This document shows, in pieces, positions 42,609 to 50,953 of a stretch of DNA of 64,000 bases. The translations under genes were made by a program, and so were the position numbers. The stretch lies in contig DEAA01000077.1 of NCBI GenBank assembly GCA_002346545.1, positions 1-64,000 on the forward strand, written 5' to 3'. Origin of the DNA: Acidobacteria bacterium UBA2994 (GTDB lineage Bacteria > Acidobacteriota > Vicinamibacteria > Vicinamibacterales > UBA8438). The notes under the pieces are model-generated. The model had not been told where the DNA came from and ran no database searches. It saw only the letters and a program-made list of their open reading frames with translations. Each line of letters begins with the position of its first letter. Positions within the stretch are counted from its first letter, which is position 1.

Positions 42609-43306
42609 CGCGGGTGCCTGTAGCTGCGAGCGGGCCGCACCTCGCCACCCTCGACGAAAAATCGGCAGTCGTCCCGCACCCGGCACCGGTCACATAGCGG
42701 CTTCGGTTTGCACACCCGGCGTCCGTGCAGGATGAGGGTGTCGGATGATCGTGTCCACCGCGCATGAGGTAACTTCTCGCTGAGTTGCCGCTCGACGACG
42801 ACGGGATTCTTCGAGCGCGCGATGCCGAGGCGGTTCGCAACGCGGAGCACGTGACGGTCGACGGGCAATCCGGGCACCCCGAGGGCATGCCCCAGCACCA
42901 CGTTCGCGGTCTTGCGTCCGACGCCAGGAAGCGCAACAAGCGCTTCCCGCTCGGCCGGCACTTCGCCGCCATGGTGGGCCACAAGCCCACGGGCCATCCC
43001 TGCGAGGGAACGCGCCTTAGAGCGGAAGAATCCGGTCGGCTTAATTTGCGGCGCTAGCTCCTCGGGCGTTGCCTCGGCTAGCGCCGCGGGGTCTGGATAG
43101 CGAGCAAAGAGCGCAGGGGTCACCTCGTTGACCCGCTCGTCGGTGCACTGAGCGGAGAGGATCGTCGCCGCGAGCAGCTCGTATGCGTTCGTGTAGTGGA
43201 GCTCGGTGTCCGCATCCGGATGCTGGGTCTCAAGCCGTCGAAGGATGCGGCGCGTGGCCGTGCGGTCGTGATTCGGGGTGGCAACGGGAGCGGCTTCCCT
43301 CGGCAT
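42605..43306 (-). CDS. nth: Endonuclease III
   Basis: Encodes 233 residues. It is a DNA glycosylase/AP lyase for oxidised pyrimidines. The helix-hairpin-helix ALPGVGRKTANVVLGHA includes the catalytic Lys132, and Asp150 lies in LPVDRHVLRVANRLG. The early segment LLAATILSAQCTDERVN is typical. The C-terminal 4Fe-4S cysteines are C199, C205, C208 and C214. The first spacing is five residues rather than the six of E. coli Nth, a small deviation. It begins a reverse operon, nth-zincin-rsmA, with overlapping ends. Confidence 0.93.
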   Translation of the reverse strand: MPREAAPVATPNHDRTATRRILRRLETQHPDADTELHYTNAYELLAATILSAQCTDERVNEVTPALFARYPDPAALAEATPEELAPQIKPTGFFRSKARSLAGMARGLVAHHGGEVPAEREALVALPGVGRKTANVVLGHALGVPGLPVDRHVLRVANRLGIARSKNPVVVERQLSEKLPHARWTRSSDTLILHGRRVCKPKPLCDRCRVRDDCRFFVEGGEVRPARSYRHPR

Positions 43307-43350
43307 GCTGTCATGCTACCAGCCTCCGCGTGCACTATCCCACGCAGCAG

Positions 43351-43665
43351 TCAGTGCACGTCCTTGCCCCACTCTCCCTGGCCCGGCCCTCCCTCGGTAC
43401 AGGCGCGGAGGTGCTCCTGCAGGGCGTTAATCAGGTTCGGCACGAACGCCATCGGAACGACCACGCGCTGACGCACCGGGGCCTTGAGCACCCGCTGTTC
43501 GCCTGCCTCACGTACCACCTGCTCAGTAGGGGGTAGCACCTCGCAGAAAGTCAAAGTGAAATCGAAGGGGGTATGGGAGATCGCGCAGAAGTTTGAATAG
43601 GTTCTCCTAACGGATGACGACTCGTCGGGAACAATGGTGAAGTTGATCTGCTGTCGCTCGCTCAT
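43351..43665 (-). CDS. DUF3467 family protein
   Basis: Encodes 104 residues from the ATG at 43665. A weak AAAGGT ribosome site precedes it, and the longer frame to 43764 is less protein-like. The sequence matches the small DUF3467 family: INFTIVPDESSSVRRTYSNF, CAISHTPFDFTLTFCEVLPP and VVVPMAFVPNLINALQEHL. Members have roughly 90-110 residues, are single-domain beta-rich proteins and have no known function. It lies between nth and lexA on the same strand, about 160 nt after lexA. Confidence 0.78.
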   Translation of the reverse strand: MSERQQINFTIVPDESSSVRRTYSNFCAISHTPFDFTLTFCEVLPPTEQVVREAGEQRVLKAPVRQRVVVPMAFVPNLINALQEHLRACTEGGPGQGEWGKDVH

Positions 43666-43823
43666 CGGTAGTGACCTTTGTCTGGTATGAGGCACGGTCG
43701 CCGGCGCTCCGCCGACGCTGGATATGGTATCCGCAGGCGGGGGTGCAGTTTCGCTGGTATTCAACGCACCGCTAAGCAGCCCTGTATATAGGACTGCGAT
43801 CTGGAACCACGCTCATAGTGGTA

Positions 43824-44429
43824 CTAGTACCGACGCATCACGCCTACGACGACACCCTGCACCTGCACAGTGTCGGCAGGAACGACGATCGGCTGGAGCC
43901 GCTCATTGGCCGGCTGCAACCGTACGTGCCCCTTCTCCCGATAGAACTTCTTGAGCGTCACGTCGGTCCTATCCAGAAGGGCGATCACCATCTCGCCGTT
44001 GTGGGCGGTCTGTCGATCTTCAACGACCACGAGATCGCCATCCCGGATCTGCTCATCAATCATCGAGTCGCCACGCACACGCAGCGCGTAGGTGTCTCGT
44101 GTTCCGGCGAGATCCTCTGGCACAGAGACGGTCTCGGCGCTCACGACCGCCTCGATCGGAGCCCCGGCCGCCACATAGCCCAACAGTGGCAGGTCAAGCG
44201 CGCGTGCCCCCATCACGCCCGGCACCAGCTCCACCGAGCGGCTGCGGTTCCAGGCGCGCCGGATGAATCCTTTGTCCTGAAGATTTGTCAGATGCTTGTG
44301 GACTGTCGCGAGCGAGGAGAGGCCGAAGCGACGGCCGATCTCCTCTAGGCTCGGGGCGTATCCCCGCTCGTCTATGAACTCGTGAAGGTAGTCCAGGATC
44401 TCGCGCTGACGCTTGGTTAGTGGCTGCAT
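43824..44429 (-). CDS. lexA: SOS regulator LexA
   Basis: Encodes 201 residues. Residues 1-70 form the winged helix (MQPLTKRQREILDYLHEFID, SLEEIGRRFGLSSLATVHKH). The self-cleavage site is Ala88-Gly89 (YVAAGAPIEA), and the serine-lysine dyad is Ser122 (RGDSMIDEQI) with Lys160 (DVTLKKFY). It represses DNA-damage genes and is inactivated by RecA-stimulated self-cleavage. A good ribosome site (GAGGATCGG) precedes the ATG. Length is normal. A pair of GAAC half-sites in the divergent region upstream is a possible operator. The stop codon lies inside the perfect palindrome GGTACTAGTACC (43820-43831). Confidence 0.94.
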   Translation of the reverse strand: MQPLTKRQREILDYLHEFIDERGYAPSLEEIGRRFGLSSLATVHKHLTNLQDKGFIRRAWNRSRSVELVPGVMGARALDLPLLGYVAAGAPIEAVVSAETVSVPEDLAGTRDTYALRVRGDSMIDEQIRDGDLVVVEDRQTAHNGEMVIALLDRTDVTLKKFYREKGHVRLQPANERLQPIVVPADTVQVQGVVVGVMRRY

Positions 44430-44545
44430 CCGATCCTCGAGGGTAAGGCCCGCCCGCTAGTGGCACGGCAGAACATTCGTCGCGGAGATAATACGCAAAC
44501 AAAAAGCGAACATCAAATTGAACCCAACCAGATACCATTCGCCGG

Positions 44546-45496
44546 ATGCCGCGCCTCACACTGAACCCGCTTCCCGTCGCTGCCGGTCGGGTCGATGCGG
44601 TGGGATTCGGGCTAAACACGGTCGACCTGCTAGCGGTCGTAGGCGCCTATCCTGCGCCCGACACCAAGCAACCGCTGCAAGAACTGGTGGAACGGCCGGG
44701 CGGACAGGCAGCGACGGCGATAACCGCATGTGCGCGCCTCGGCTGGCGCGCACGTTACGTTGGACGCTTCGGCAACGACAGGCATGCCACGCTCGCCCGC
44801 ACCACGCTCCAAGCCGACGGTGTCGACCTGGATGGTTGCGAGGTCCTCGAAGTACCCCATCCGATCTCGCTGATTCTGGTCGACGACAAGGGCCGGCGGA
44901 CAGTCCTCTGGCAGCGCGCGCCCGCCCTCAACTTCACGCCAGAGGAGGTTGATGCAGCATCGGTCACCTCGGGCCGCGTCCTGCTGGTCGACTGTCACCA
45001 GACCGCCGCGGCAACCCGCGCAGCAGCTCTGGCTCGCAGCTTCGGGATCCCAACAGTGGTGGATGCCGAAAAGGTCCGCCCAGGGATCGAGGGCCTGCTC
45101 GCGCACATCGACGTAATCATCACCGCGCACACCTTTCCGGAGGCGTACACCGGTGCGTCGGGTCTTGGCGCCGCCCTCGAGAAACTGGCTGACCGTTTTC
45201 GCCCCACGCTGGTCTGCGCGACCCTGGGCGACGAGGGAAGCCTCTGCCTTGTCCAGGGACAGGAGCTCCGAACTCCCGGATTCAAGGTGCCAGTCGTCGA
45301 CTCCACCGGAGCCGGCGATGCCTTTCGAGGTGGCTTCATCGCCGGTTGGCTCGCGGCGGGGGACCATGCCCCGGTCGAGCGGATCCTTACCTACGCGAAT
45401 GCAGTTGCGGCCCTAAAGTGCCGAGCCCTTGGAGCCCGAACCGCGCTCCCTTCGAGAGCTGTGGTCGAAAGCCTCTTAAACGAGACCGGCCGATAA
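44546..45496 (+). CDS. PfkB-family sugar kinase
   Basis: Encodes 316 residues of the ribokinase/PfkB family. The N-terminal signature has AVGFGLNTVDLLAVV and GGQAATAITACARLGWRARY. The C-terminal signature VVDSTGAGDAFRGGFIAGWL carries the catalytic Asp and the ATP-side glycines. Others are DAEKVRPGIEGLL and VCATLGDEGSLCLV. It phosphorylates a sugar or nucleoside. A substrate such as ribose, fructose or 2-keto-3-deoxygluconate cannot be decided. Divergent from lexA. A TACCAT 7 nt upstream of the ATG may be a -10 box for another leaderless transcript. Confidence 0.87.
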   Translation: MPRLTLNPLPVAAGRVDAVGFGLNTVDLLAVVGAYPAPDTKQPLQELVERPGGQAATAITACARLGWRARYVGRFGNDRHATLARTTLQADGVDLDGCEVLEVPHPISLILVDDKGRRTVLWQRAPALNFTPEEVDAASVTSGRVLLVDCHQTAAATRAAALARSFGIPTVVDAEKVRPGIEGLLAHIDVIITAHTFPEAYTGASGLGAALEKLADRFRPTLVCATLGDEGSLCLVQGQELRTPGFKVPVVDSTGAGDAFRGGFIAGWLAAGDHAPVERILTYANAVAALKCRALGARTALPSRAVVESLLNETGR

Positions 45497-45518
45497 TTGA
45501 CTTCCCTCCAGCTGATCC

Positions 45519-45542
45519 CGCGTCGCTTCTTCGGGCGACGCG
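45519..45542. other. Perfect 8-bp hairpin after the PfkB gene
   Basis: CGCGTCGC (45519-45526) pairs perfectly with GCGACGCG (45535-45542) around an 8-nt loop, 22 nt after the kinase stop codon. No T-run follows, so it is either a Rho-assisted or weak terminator or a processing hairpin. It is placed where a terminator before the next promoter (45671) would be expected. Confidence 0.45.
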
Positions 45543-45670
45543 TCGAACGTCGCAAGCTCGACTTCGTGATGCCGGCGCGCAGCAGCGACGGCGAGAAGGG
45601 CACCGGTTGGCCGCGTTCGTCGATCCTCGACGTCGCGCTCGTTCTAACCAGTGCTGGTTCACGGCTACCG

Positions 45671-45676
45671 TATACT
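45671..45676 (+). promoter_or_regulatory. -10 box 6 nt before the secreted-protein gene
   Basis: TATACT, five of six consensus bases, ends 6 nt before the ATG at 45683, so the expected transcript starts at or next to the start codon. No ribosome site is present. Confidence 0.5.
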
Positions 45677-45682
45677 AGAGAC

Positions 45683-46312
45683 ATGCGCGGCGGTCGCGCC
45701 CTTCCTCAGCCTGCAGGTCGCTTGCGCCCCCTCGGGACAGCCTTGCTGCTTGTGCTGCTCAGCGTGCCCGGTGCCGCGCAGCTTTCGGATCTGGCCCAGG
45801 CGGCCGGTGTCCGCCTGGAGGCTAAGCTCACGAAGATCTTGGACTTCTCCCAAGTCGAAGGCCTAGAGCCCAGGTTAACAGTCCTCGAGGAAGACGAGAT
45901 TAACGCATATCTAGCCCAGCAGGGCGTACCCCTCCTCCCTGAAGGCCTCACGCAGCCCGAGTTGACCATCGGCGATGACGATCGAGTCGATGCCGCCGTG
46001 GTGGTCGATCTGGACCGTATTCGGGAATCGCGCTCGCGAAGCTGGTTAGACCCGCTGCAGTATCTCGGTGGACTCTTACCCATCACCGCGAGCGGCCGGG
46101 TTCGCTCAGCCGACGGGCTGGCACATCTCGAGATCGACAGTGTTGCAATCGACGGGGTTCCGGTGCCGATTTCGGTGCTCCGAGAGCTAGTCCAGCACTA
46201 TACGCGCACGCTCGATCATCCCAGCGGTACCCGGATCGACGAGCCACTCCCGTTGCCTTACGGGATCGTCGGGCTGCGACTGGCCCCCGGACGCGCAGTT
46301 GTCGTGCAGTGA
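45683..46312 (+). CDS. Secreted or periplasmic protein of unknown function
   Basis: Encodes 209 residues from the ATG at 45683. The longer frame back to the kinase gene would be read through the promoter and is rejected. The signal peptide (RPLGTALLLVLLSVPGAAQ) is cleaved near residue 33. The mature part has repeated beta strands reminiscent of lipid-binding or LmeA-like families: LSDLAQAAGVRLEAKLTKIL, PRLTVLEEDEINAYLAQQGV, LPITASGRVRSADGLAHLEI, VAIDGVPVPISVLRELVQHY and PYGIVGLRLAPGRAVV. The family match is a guess. Its stop overlaps the recG start (GTGA). Confidence 0.65.
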   Translation: MRGGRALPQPAGRLRPLGTALLLVLLSVPGAAQLSDLAQAAGVRLEAKLTKILDFSQVEGLEPRLTVLEEDEINAYLAQQGVPLLPEGLTQPELTIGDDDRVDAAVVVDLDRIRESRSRSWLDPLQYLGGLLPITASGRVRSADGLAHLEIDSVAIDGVPVPISVLRELVQHYTRTLDHPSGTRIDEPLPLPYGIVGLRLAPGRAVVVQ

Positions 46313-48435
46313 CCGAAGCGTCTGAGTCCACCCCACCGCTCGAGCGAGCGCTCCGTTTCCTTAAGGGCGTCGGCCCCAGACGTGCGCGGGAACTAGCCCG
46401 TGCCGGGCTCAAGACCGTCGACGACCTTCTGCATCGACTTCCGATGCGCTACGAGGATCGCAGTCGACGGCAGAGTTCGGCGGAACTTCAACCCGACGCG
46501 GTGGTGGCCGTGAGCGGAGAAGTCACCAGTTGTTCTCTCCGGCGCACCAGACGTCGTGGGTTCAGTCTGTTCGAGATGCTGGTCCGAGACGAGGCCGGGA
46601 TGTTTCGGGTCGTCTTCATGAACCAGCCGTTCCTCGAAGACGTCTTCGTCGCCGGGCAGCGGGTGGCTCTGTTCGGCAAGGTCGAATGGCGCAAGCCGGG
46701 CGGACTGCAGCTCGTCAATCCGCAGTACGAGGTACTCAGCGACGATGCGGAGGACAGCGAGACCCCGGCCGACGACGGTCTGCACACCGGGCGCATCGTC
46801 CCAGTCTACGAGCGCGTCGGATCCATGGGCACGAAGCTGTTACGGCGCCTGGTGTCACAGCTATTATCCGAACTGCCAGAGGAGCTCGAGGATGTCCTCC
46901 CAGCAGCGATCAGGGCTCGCCATCGGCTCCCTCCACGCCGGACGGCCCTATTCGAGGCCCACTTCCCACAGAGCGAGACTCCGTTGGAAGAGCTCAATGG
47001 GTTTCGTTCCATTGCACAAACTCGGCTGATCTTCGAGGAGCTATTTCTCTTTCAGCTGGGACTTGGCCGACGACGCCAACTTCGAGACGCCGACACCAAA
47101 CCACATGTGATTTCCATCGACGACCGTATTCGGGACTCGGCTCGAGCCGTGCTGCCGTTCGCGCTGACAAATGGACAAAAGCACGCCCTGCGAGTAATCG
47201 TGGACGACCTGCGGGGGCCTTCGCCGATGAACCGTCTGCTCCAAGGCGACGTCGGCTGCGGCAAGACGATAGTGGCGCTGCTTGCGGCGCTTGTCGCCAT
47301 GGAGAACGAGCTGCAGGTAGCATTCATGGCACCCACCGAGTTGCTCGCCGAGCAGCACTTCCTGACAATCCGGCGGCTCCTGATATCGTCCCGCTTCACC
47401 GTGGCCTCGCTAACGGGCGGCGGGCGCGCCTCAGAGCGGCGCAGCACGATTGCGGCGATCGAATCGGGAGTTGTGGATCTCGTCGTGGGCACGCACGCGC
47501 TTGTACAGGAGGCGATCCGCTTCAAGCGGCTCGGGCTCTGCGTGATCGATGAGCAGCACCGGTTTGGCGTGCTACAGCGCGCGACCTTGCGGGAGAAAGG
47601 ACATCAGCCGGACGTGCTAGTGATGACCGCAACCCCGATTCCACGAACGCTCGCGCTGACAGCATATGGCGATCTCGACGTGTCTACGATTCGAGAGCAA
47701 CCGCCTGGCCGACGACCGGTCAAGACAACGCTGGTGCCTGAGTCTCGGCGTGACGACGTCTACTCATTTGTCCGGCGAAAATTAAAGGAAGGCCGACAGG
47801 CCTACGTGGTCTATCCGCTGGTGGAGGAATCTGAGAGGAGCGACCTAAAAGCGGCGACCGGGATGGCGGCGACGCTCGCCTCCTTAATGCCCAGCCATCA
47901 GGTGGGGCTGGTTCACGGACGGATGCCGGCGGACGAACGTGAGCAGGTCATGCGAGCGTTTGCTGCCGGCTCAGTCCATCTGCTGGTGGCGACGACCGTC
48001 ATCGAGGTGGGCGTCGACGTGCCGAACGCCAGCGTCATGGTCATCGAGCACGCGGAGCGGTTTGGGCTCGCGCAACTGCATCAATTGCGGGGACGGGTTG
48101 GTCGCGGCACGCACCAGTCCTATTGCCGCTTAATCTACCAGCGTCCGCTTGGCGAAACGGCCAGGGCTCGCCTTAATGCAGTCGCCGGTACCGCCGACGG
48201 GTTCGAGATTGCGGAAACCGACCTTCAGCTTAGGGGACCAGGGGAAATGCTTGGCACCCGGCAGTCTGGTGTCCCCACCCTGCGGGTCGCGAACCTGCTC
48301 CGCGATCATGCCCTGATGGATACTGCTCGAGACGAGGCGATGCGCGTCCTCAAGGACGGAGCAATGACCGAACAGCTACTGAGACGCTTGGACCGTGGGT
48401 GGGCCACCCGATTCGGCTTTGCCGAGATCGGATGA
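46309..48435 (+). CDS. recG: ATP-dependent DNA helicase RecG
   Basis: Encodes 708 residues from a GTG at 46309 overlapping the previous stop. The N-terminal wedge/OB domain is at about 20-190 (FLKGVGPRRARELARAG, MRYEDRSR). The helicase core has LLQGDVGCGKTIVALLAALV (Walker A), APTELLAEQHF, VGTHALVQE, IDEQHRFGVLQR (DEQH box), VMTATPIPRTLALTAYGDLD, VHGRMPADEREQVM, VATTVIEVGVDVPNA and QLHQLRGRVGRGTHQSYC. The C-terminus includes DGFEIAETDLQLRGPGEMLG. It remodels stalled replication forks and branched DNA. It is part of a forward unit with rsmD and coaD. Confidence 0.95.
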   Translation: MTEASESTPPLERALRFLKGVGPRRARELARAGLKTVDDLLHRLPMRYEDRSRRQSSAELQPDAVVAVSGEVTSCSLRRTRRRGFSLFEMLVRDEAGMFRVVFMNQPFLEDVFVAGQRVALFGKVEWRKPGGLQLVNPQYEVLSDDAEDSETPADDGLHTGRIVPVYERVGSMGTKLLRRLVSQLLSELPEELEDVLPAAIRARHRLPPRRTALFEAHFPQSETPLEELNGFRSIAQTRLIFEELFLFQLGLGRRRQLRDADTKPHVISIDDRIRDSARAVLPFALTNGQKHALRVIVDDLRGPSPMNRLLQGDVGCGKTIVALLAALVAMENELQVAFMAPTELLAEQHFLTIRRLLISSRFTVASLTGGGRASERRSTIAAIESGVVDLVVGTHALVQEAIRFKRLGLCVIDEQHRFGVLQRATLREKGHQPDVLVMTATPIPRTLALTAYGDLDVSTIREQPPGRRPVKTTLVPESRRDDVYSFVRRKLKEGRQAYVVYPLVEESERSDLKAATGMAATLASLMPSHQVGLVHGRMPADEREQVMRAFAAGSVHLLVATTVIEVGVDVPNASVMVIEHAERFGLAQLHQLRGRVGRGTHQSYCRLIYQRPLGETARARLNAVAGTADGFEIAETDLQLRGPGEMLGTRQSGVPTLRVANLLRDHALMDTARDEAMRVLKDGAMTEQLLRRLDRGWATRFGFAEIG

Positions 48436-48448
48436 GGGACGACTCTGC

Positions 48449-49003
48449 ATGCGAGTGATCGCCGGCCAGTTCAAGCGGCGCACCCTGCTGTCGCCCTCGT
48501 GGAAGGGAATCCGGCCGACGTCGGACCGACTGCGCGAGAGTCTCTTCGCGGTCGTCGGTGAGCGAGTGACAAGGGCGCGTGTACTCGACGGGTGCGCGGG
48601 CAGCGGCGCACTGGGAATTGAGGCGCTCAGCCGAGGCGCCGCCGAGGTTGTGTTCGTCGAGCGTGATCCCCGCGCGATCACGCTCATCCGCCGGAACCTG
48701 GCGCTGTGTGACGCTGAGCTCCCGGCCGTAGTGATACGAGGACGGCTGCCGCAGGTCCTGGACCGGAGACGACCGGCGCCATTCGACCTCGTGTTGCTCG
48801 ACCCGCCCTACGGGGCGTCCGACATCGATGAGATACTGGCCGGAGCCACGTCGCACCTAGCCCCGAGCGGAGCCATCATCCTGGAGCGCTCTCGACGGAC
48901 GCCGGTGACGGTCCCGCAGACGCTAGTCTCGACGCGGCAAGTTCGCACCGGCAGCAGCGTGCTCGAGTGGTTCGAGCGCGTAGCCGTCGAGGACGAGAAC
49001 TGA
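48449..49003 (+). CDS. rsmD: 16S rRNA (guanine-966-N2)-methyltransferase
   Basis: Encodes 184 residues from the ATG at 48449 (MRVIAGQFKRRTLLSPSWKG), 13 nt after recG. The start segment through IRPTSDRLRESLFAVVG is diagnostic. SAM motif I is LDGCAGSGALGIEALSRGA, and the catalytic DPPY motif is in LVLLDPPYGAS. It methylates G966 of 16S rRNA. Length is normal. The pair rsmD-coaD is very widely conserved, as here. Confidence 0.94.
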   Translation: MRVIAGQFKRRTLLSPSWKGIRPTSDRLRESLFAVVGERVTRARVLDGCAGSGALGIEALSRGAAEVVFVERDPRAITLIRRNLALCDAELPAVVIRGRLPQVLDRRRPAPFDLVLLDPPYGASDIDEILAGATSHLAPSGAIILERSRRTPVTVPQTLVSTRQVRTGSSVLEWFERVAVEDEN

Positions 49004-49008
49004 GGACC

Positions 49009-49518
49009 ATGACCAAGAATAGAAACGAACGGATCGCGGTCTATCCTGGGACTTTTGATCCGCTGACCAACGGGCACGTCGACATCATCCGGCGGGGCGT
49101 CGGGCTCTTCGACCGGATCGTCGTCGCGATCCTGGTGAACCCTGACAAGTCGCCCCTGTTCACGACAGAAGAGCGTGGGGACATGGCCCGTGAAGTGTTT
49201 GCCGACGAACCACGCGTCGAGGTGGATCTATTCGAAGGACTCTTGGTTGACTATGTCCGACGGCGCGGCGCGCACGCGATCGTCAGGGGATTGCGGGCCG
49301 TCTCCGACTTTGAGTTCGAGATGCAGATGGCGTTGATGAATCGGCGGCTCAGCGCGGAAATCGAAACCGTCCTGCTGATGCCGGCCGAGTCGTACACCTA
49401 TCTCAGTTCACGCCTGGCCAAGGAAGTGTTCTCGCTGGGTGGATCGATCCAGGGCCTGGTCCCCCCCGTTGTCGAGCGGCGGCTGACCGAGCGGCTCGGT
49501 ACCCGTAGCGATGGCTAA
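49009..49518 (+). CDS. coaD: Phosphopantetheine adenylyltransferase
   Basis: Encodes 169 residues from the ATG at 49009, preceded by TGAGGACC (GAGG ribosome site). The nucleotidyltransferase signature YPGTFDPLTNGHVDII (T15, H23) and the later RGLRAVSDFEFEMQMALMNR, TYLSSRLAKEVFSLGGSIQG are canonical. It adenylates 4'-phosphopantetheine to dephospho-CoA. It overlaps the aminotransferase start by 8 nt. Confidence 0.95.
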   Translation: MTKNRNERIAVYPGTFDPLTNGHVDIIRRGVGLFDRIVVAILVNPDKSPLFTTEERGDMAREVFADEPRVEVDLFEGLLVDYVRRRGAHAIVRGLRAVSDFEFEMQMALMNRRLSAEIETVLLMPAESYTYLSSRLAKEVFSLGGSIQGLVPPVVERRLTERLGTRSDG

Positions 49519-50692
49519 CCCCCAGCTGGCCGACCGGCTCCAGATTGTGTCGCCGTCCCGGACCCAGCAGGTCACGGCCACCGTCGACCGCCTACGCCGA
49601 GAAGGGGCCGACATCATCGATCTGGGCGCAGGTGAGCCGGACGCTCCCACCCCCGAACACATCAAGGCCGCCGCGGTCGCGGCGCTCGACCAAGACTTCA
49701 CGCGCTACACGGTAGGCGCCGGGATCGTCGGACTAAGGGACGCCATCGGCACGCATTATGAGTCCCGGTACGGCGTGCGGTATTCGCGCGACCAGATCGT
49801 GGTGACCTCGGGAGGCAAACAGGGCTTGTTCAACGTTTCGATGGCATTGTTCGGTCCTGGCGACGAAGTGGTCACCCATGTGCCAGGCTGGCCTTCGATC
49901 TCCGAGCAAGTCAAGCTCGCTGGCGCCACTCCCGTTTTCGCGCGAACCCATGCCGAGGAGGGGTTTGAATTGCGCGCCGAGCCCCTGCTTGACGCGGTTA
50001 CCCCACGCACTCGAGGCATCATCATCAACAGCCCTGGCAACCCAACGGGCGCGCTAGTCTCTGAGGATGAGCTCCGCCTACTCGCCGACGGGATTCGCGG
50101 CCGCGACATTTGGTTGGTCGTGGATCTCTGCTATGAGCAGCTGATTTACGACCCTAGCCCCCACAATCTCCCAGGCGTGCTGGCCGAATGTCTCGCTCAG
50201 CAGGCCGTGCTCGTCGGGTCCGCGTCAAAGAGCTATGCGATGACTGGCTGGCGCTGCGGGTGGATCGTGGCTGAGCCCGGGGTGGCAGCGGCCTGCAACG
50301 CCGTCCAGAGCCATTCGACTTCTCACGCGGCGTCGATCACGCAGCGCGCGGCCGAGGCTGCGTTGCGCGGCCCTCAGGATTGGCTGGACACGATGCGCGC
50401 CGAGTATCGCGGCCGACGAGACGCCCTGGCCGGGTGGATGGCGGACGATGGTCGGTTCCGGGTTGTGCGGCCGGCCGGCGCGTTCTATCTATTCCCGGAT
50501 GTCACCGACGTCCTGGACGAGGAGGTCCGCCGCACGTCGTCGGACCTAGCCCTGGCCCTCCTAACCGAAGCCCACGTGGCGGTCACGCCAGGGGAGGCCT
50601 TCGACGCGCCCGGGTATCTCCGACTGTCCTACACCGTCCCGATGGTGCAGCTCGAGGATGCCTGGCGGCGCATTCTCACCTATCTTGGATAG
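49511..50692 (+). CDS. Class I aminotransferase (aspartate aminotransferase type)
   Basis: Encodes 393 residues. The PLP lysine is K240 in GSASKSYAMTGWRCGW. Other conserved parts are IIDLGAGEPDAPTPEHIKAA, RYTVGAGIVGLRDAIGTHYE, VTSGGKQGLFNVSMALFGPG, INSPGNPTGALVSEDELRLL and a final YLRLSYTVPM with the carboxylate-binding Arg. It belongs to the Igamma/Ibeta aspartate-like group (AspB/AspC). Possible substrates are aspartate, tyrosine/phenylalanine or prephenate, and the latter would complement the tyrA route. The substrate cannot be fixed from sequence. Last gene of the forward run. Confidence 0.88.
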   Translation: MANPQLADRLQIVSPSRTQQVTATVDRLRREGADIIDLGAGEPDAPTPEHIKAAAVAALDQDFTRYTVGAGIVGLRDAIGTHYESRYGVRYSRDQIVVTSGGKQGLFNVSMALFGPGDEVVTHVPGWPSISEQVKLAGATPVFARTHAEEGFELRAEPLLDAVTPRTRGIIINSPGNPTGALVSEDELRLLADGIRGRDIWLVVDLCYEQLIYDPSPHNLPGVLAECLAQQAVLVGSASKSYAMTGWRCGWIVAEPGVAAACNAVQSHSTSHAASITQRAAEAALRGPQDWLDTMRAEYRGRRDALAGWMADDGRFRVVRPAGAFYLFPDVTDVLDEEVRRTSSDLALALLTEAHVAVTPGEAFDAPGYLRLSYTVPMVQLEDAWRRILTYLG

Positions 50693-50953
50693 TCGCCTCT
50701 TCTCTCGATGCCTCTACGCAAAGCAATACTTGAATAACGGATCGCCGGTGGCTTAACACCAGGCTAGCAAGGAACCTCGCGGACCGACCTTGCCCTCGGC
50801 GACCTATAATCCTTGGCACGAGAGGCGGCGGGCTGCTGCCTTCATATGCCTCCAAGCGCCATCGATACTCACCCCTCGAATATCGGGCAGGAGTCGAATC
50901 GATTGACTAGCTCTAATTCCCTTCTAAGGCCCTAACGCGATCGCTAGTTAGCG
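50693..50953. other. Intergenic gap between convergent genes
   Basis: No gene, clear terminator hairpin with T-run, or repeat is visible between the aminotransferase and the helicase. Confidence 0.5.

Noticed and set aside
43820-43831. Perfect palindrome GGTACTAGTACC over the lexA stop codon
   Set aside because: Too short and too late in the gene to be an operator or terminator (no T-run). A 12-nt palindrome by chance is plausible in 64 kb.
45391-45684. Reverse 97-codon frame between the PfkB gene and the secreted protein
   Set aside because: Overlaps the PfkB 3' end and the promoter at 45671. It is very basic with no motif.
46530-47552. 340-codon forward frame within recG
   Set aside because: Alternative-frame shadow of recG. 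Composition is Arg/Pro/Ala rich without motifs.
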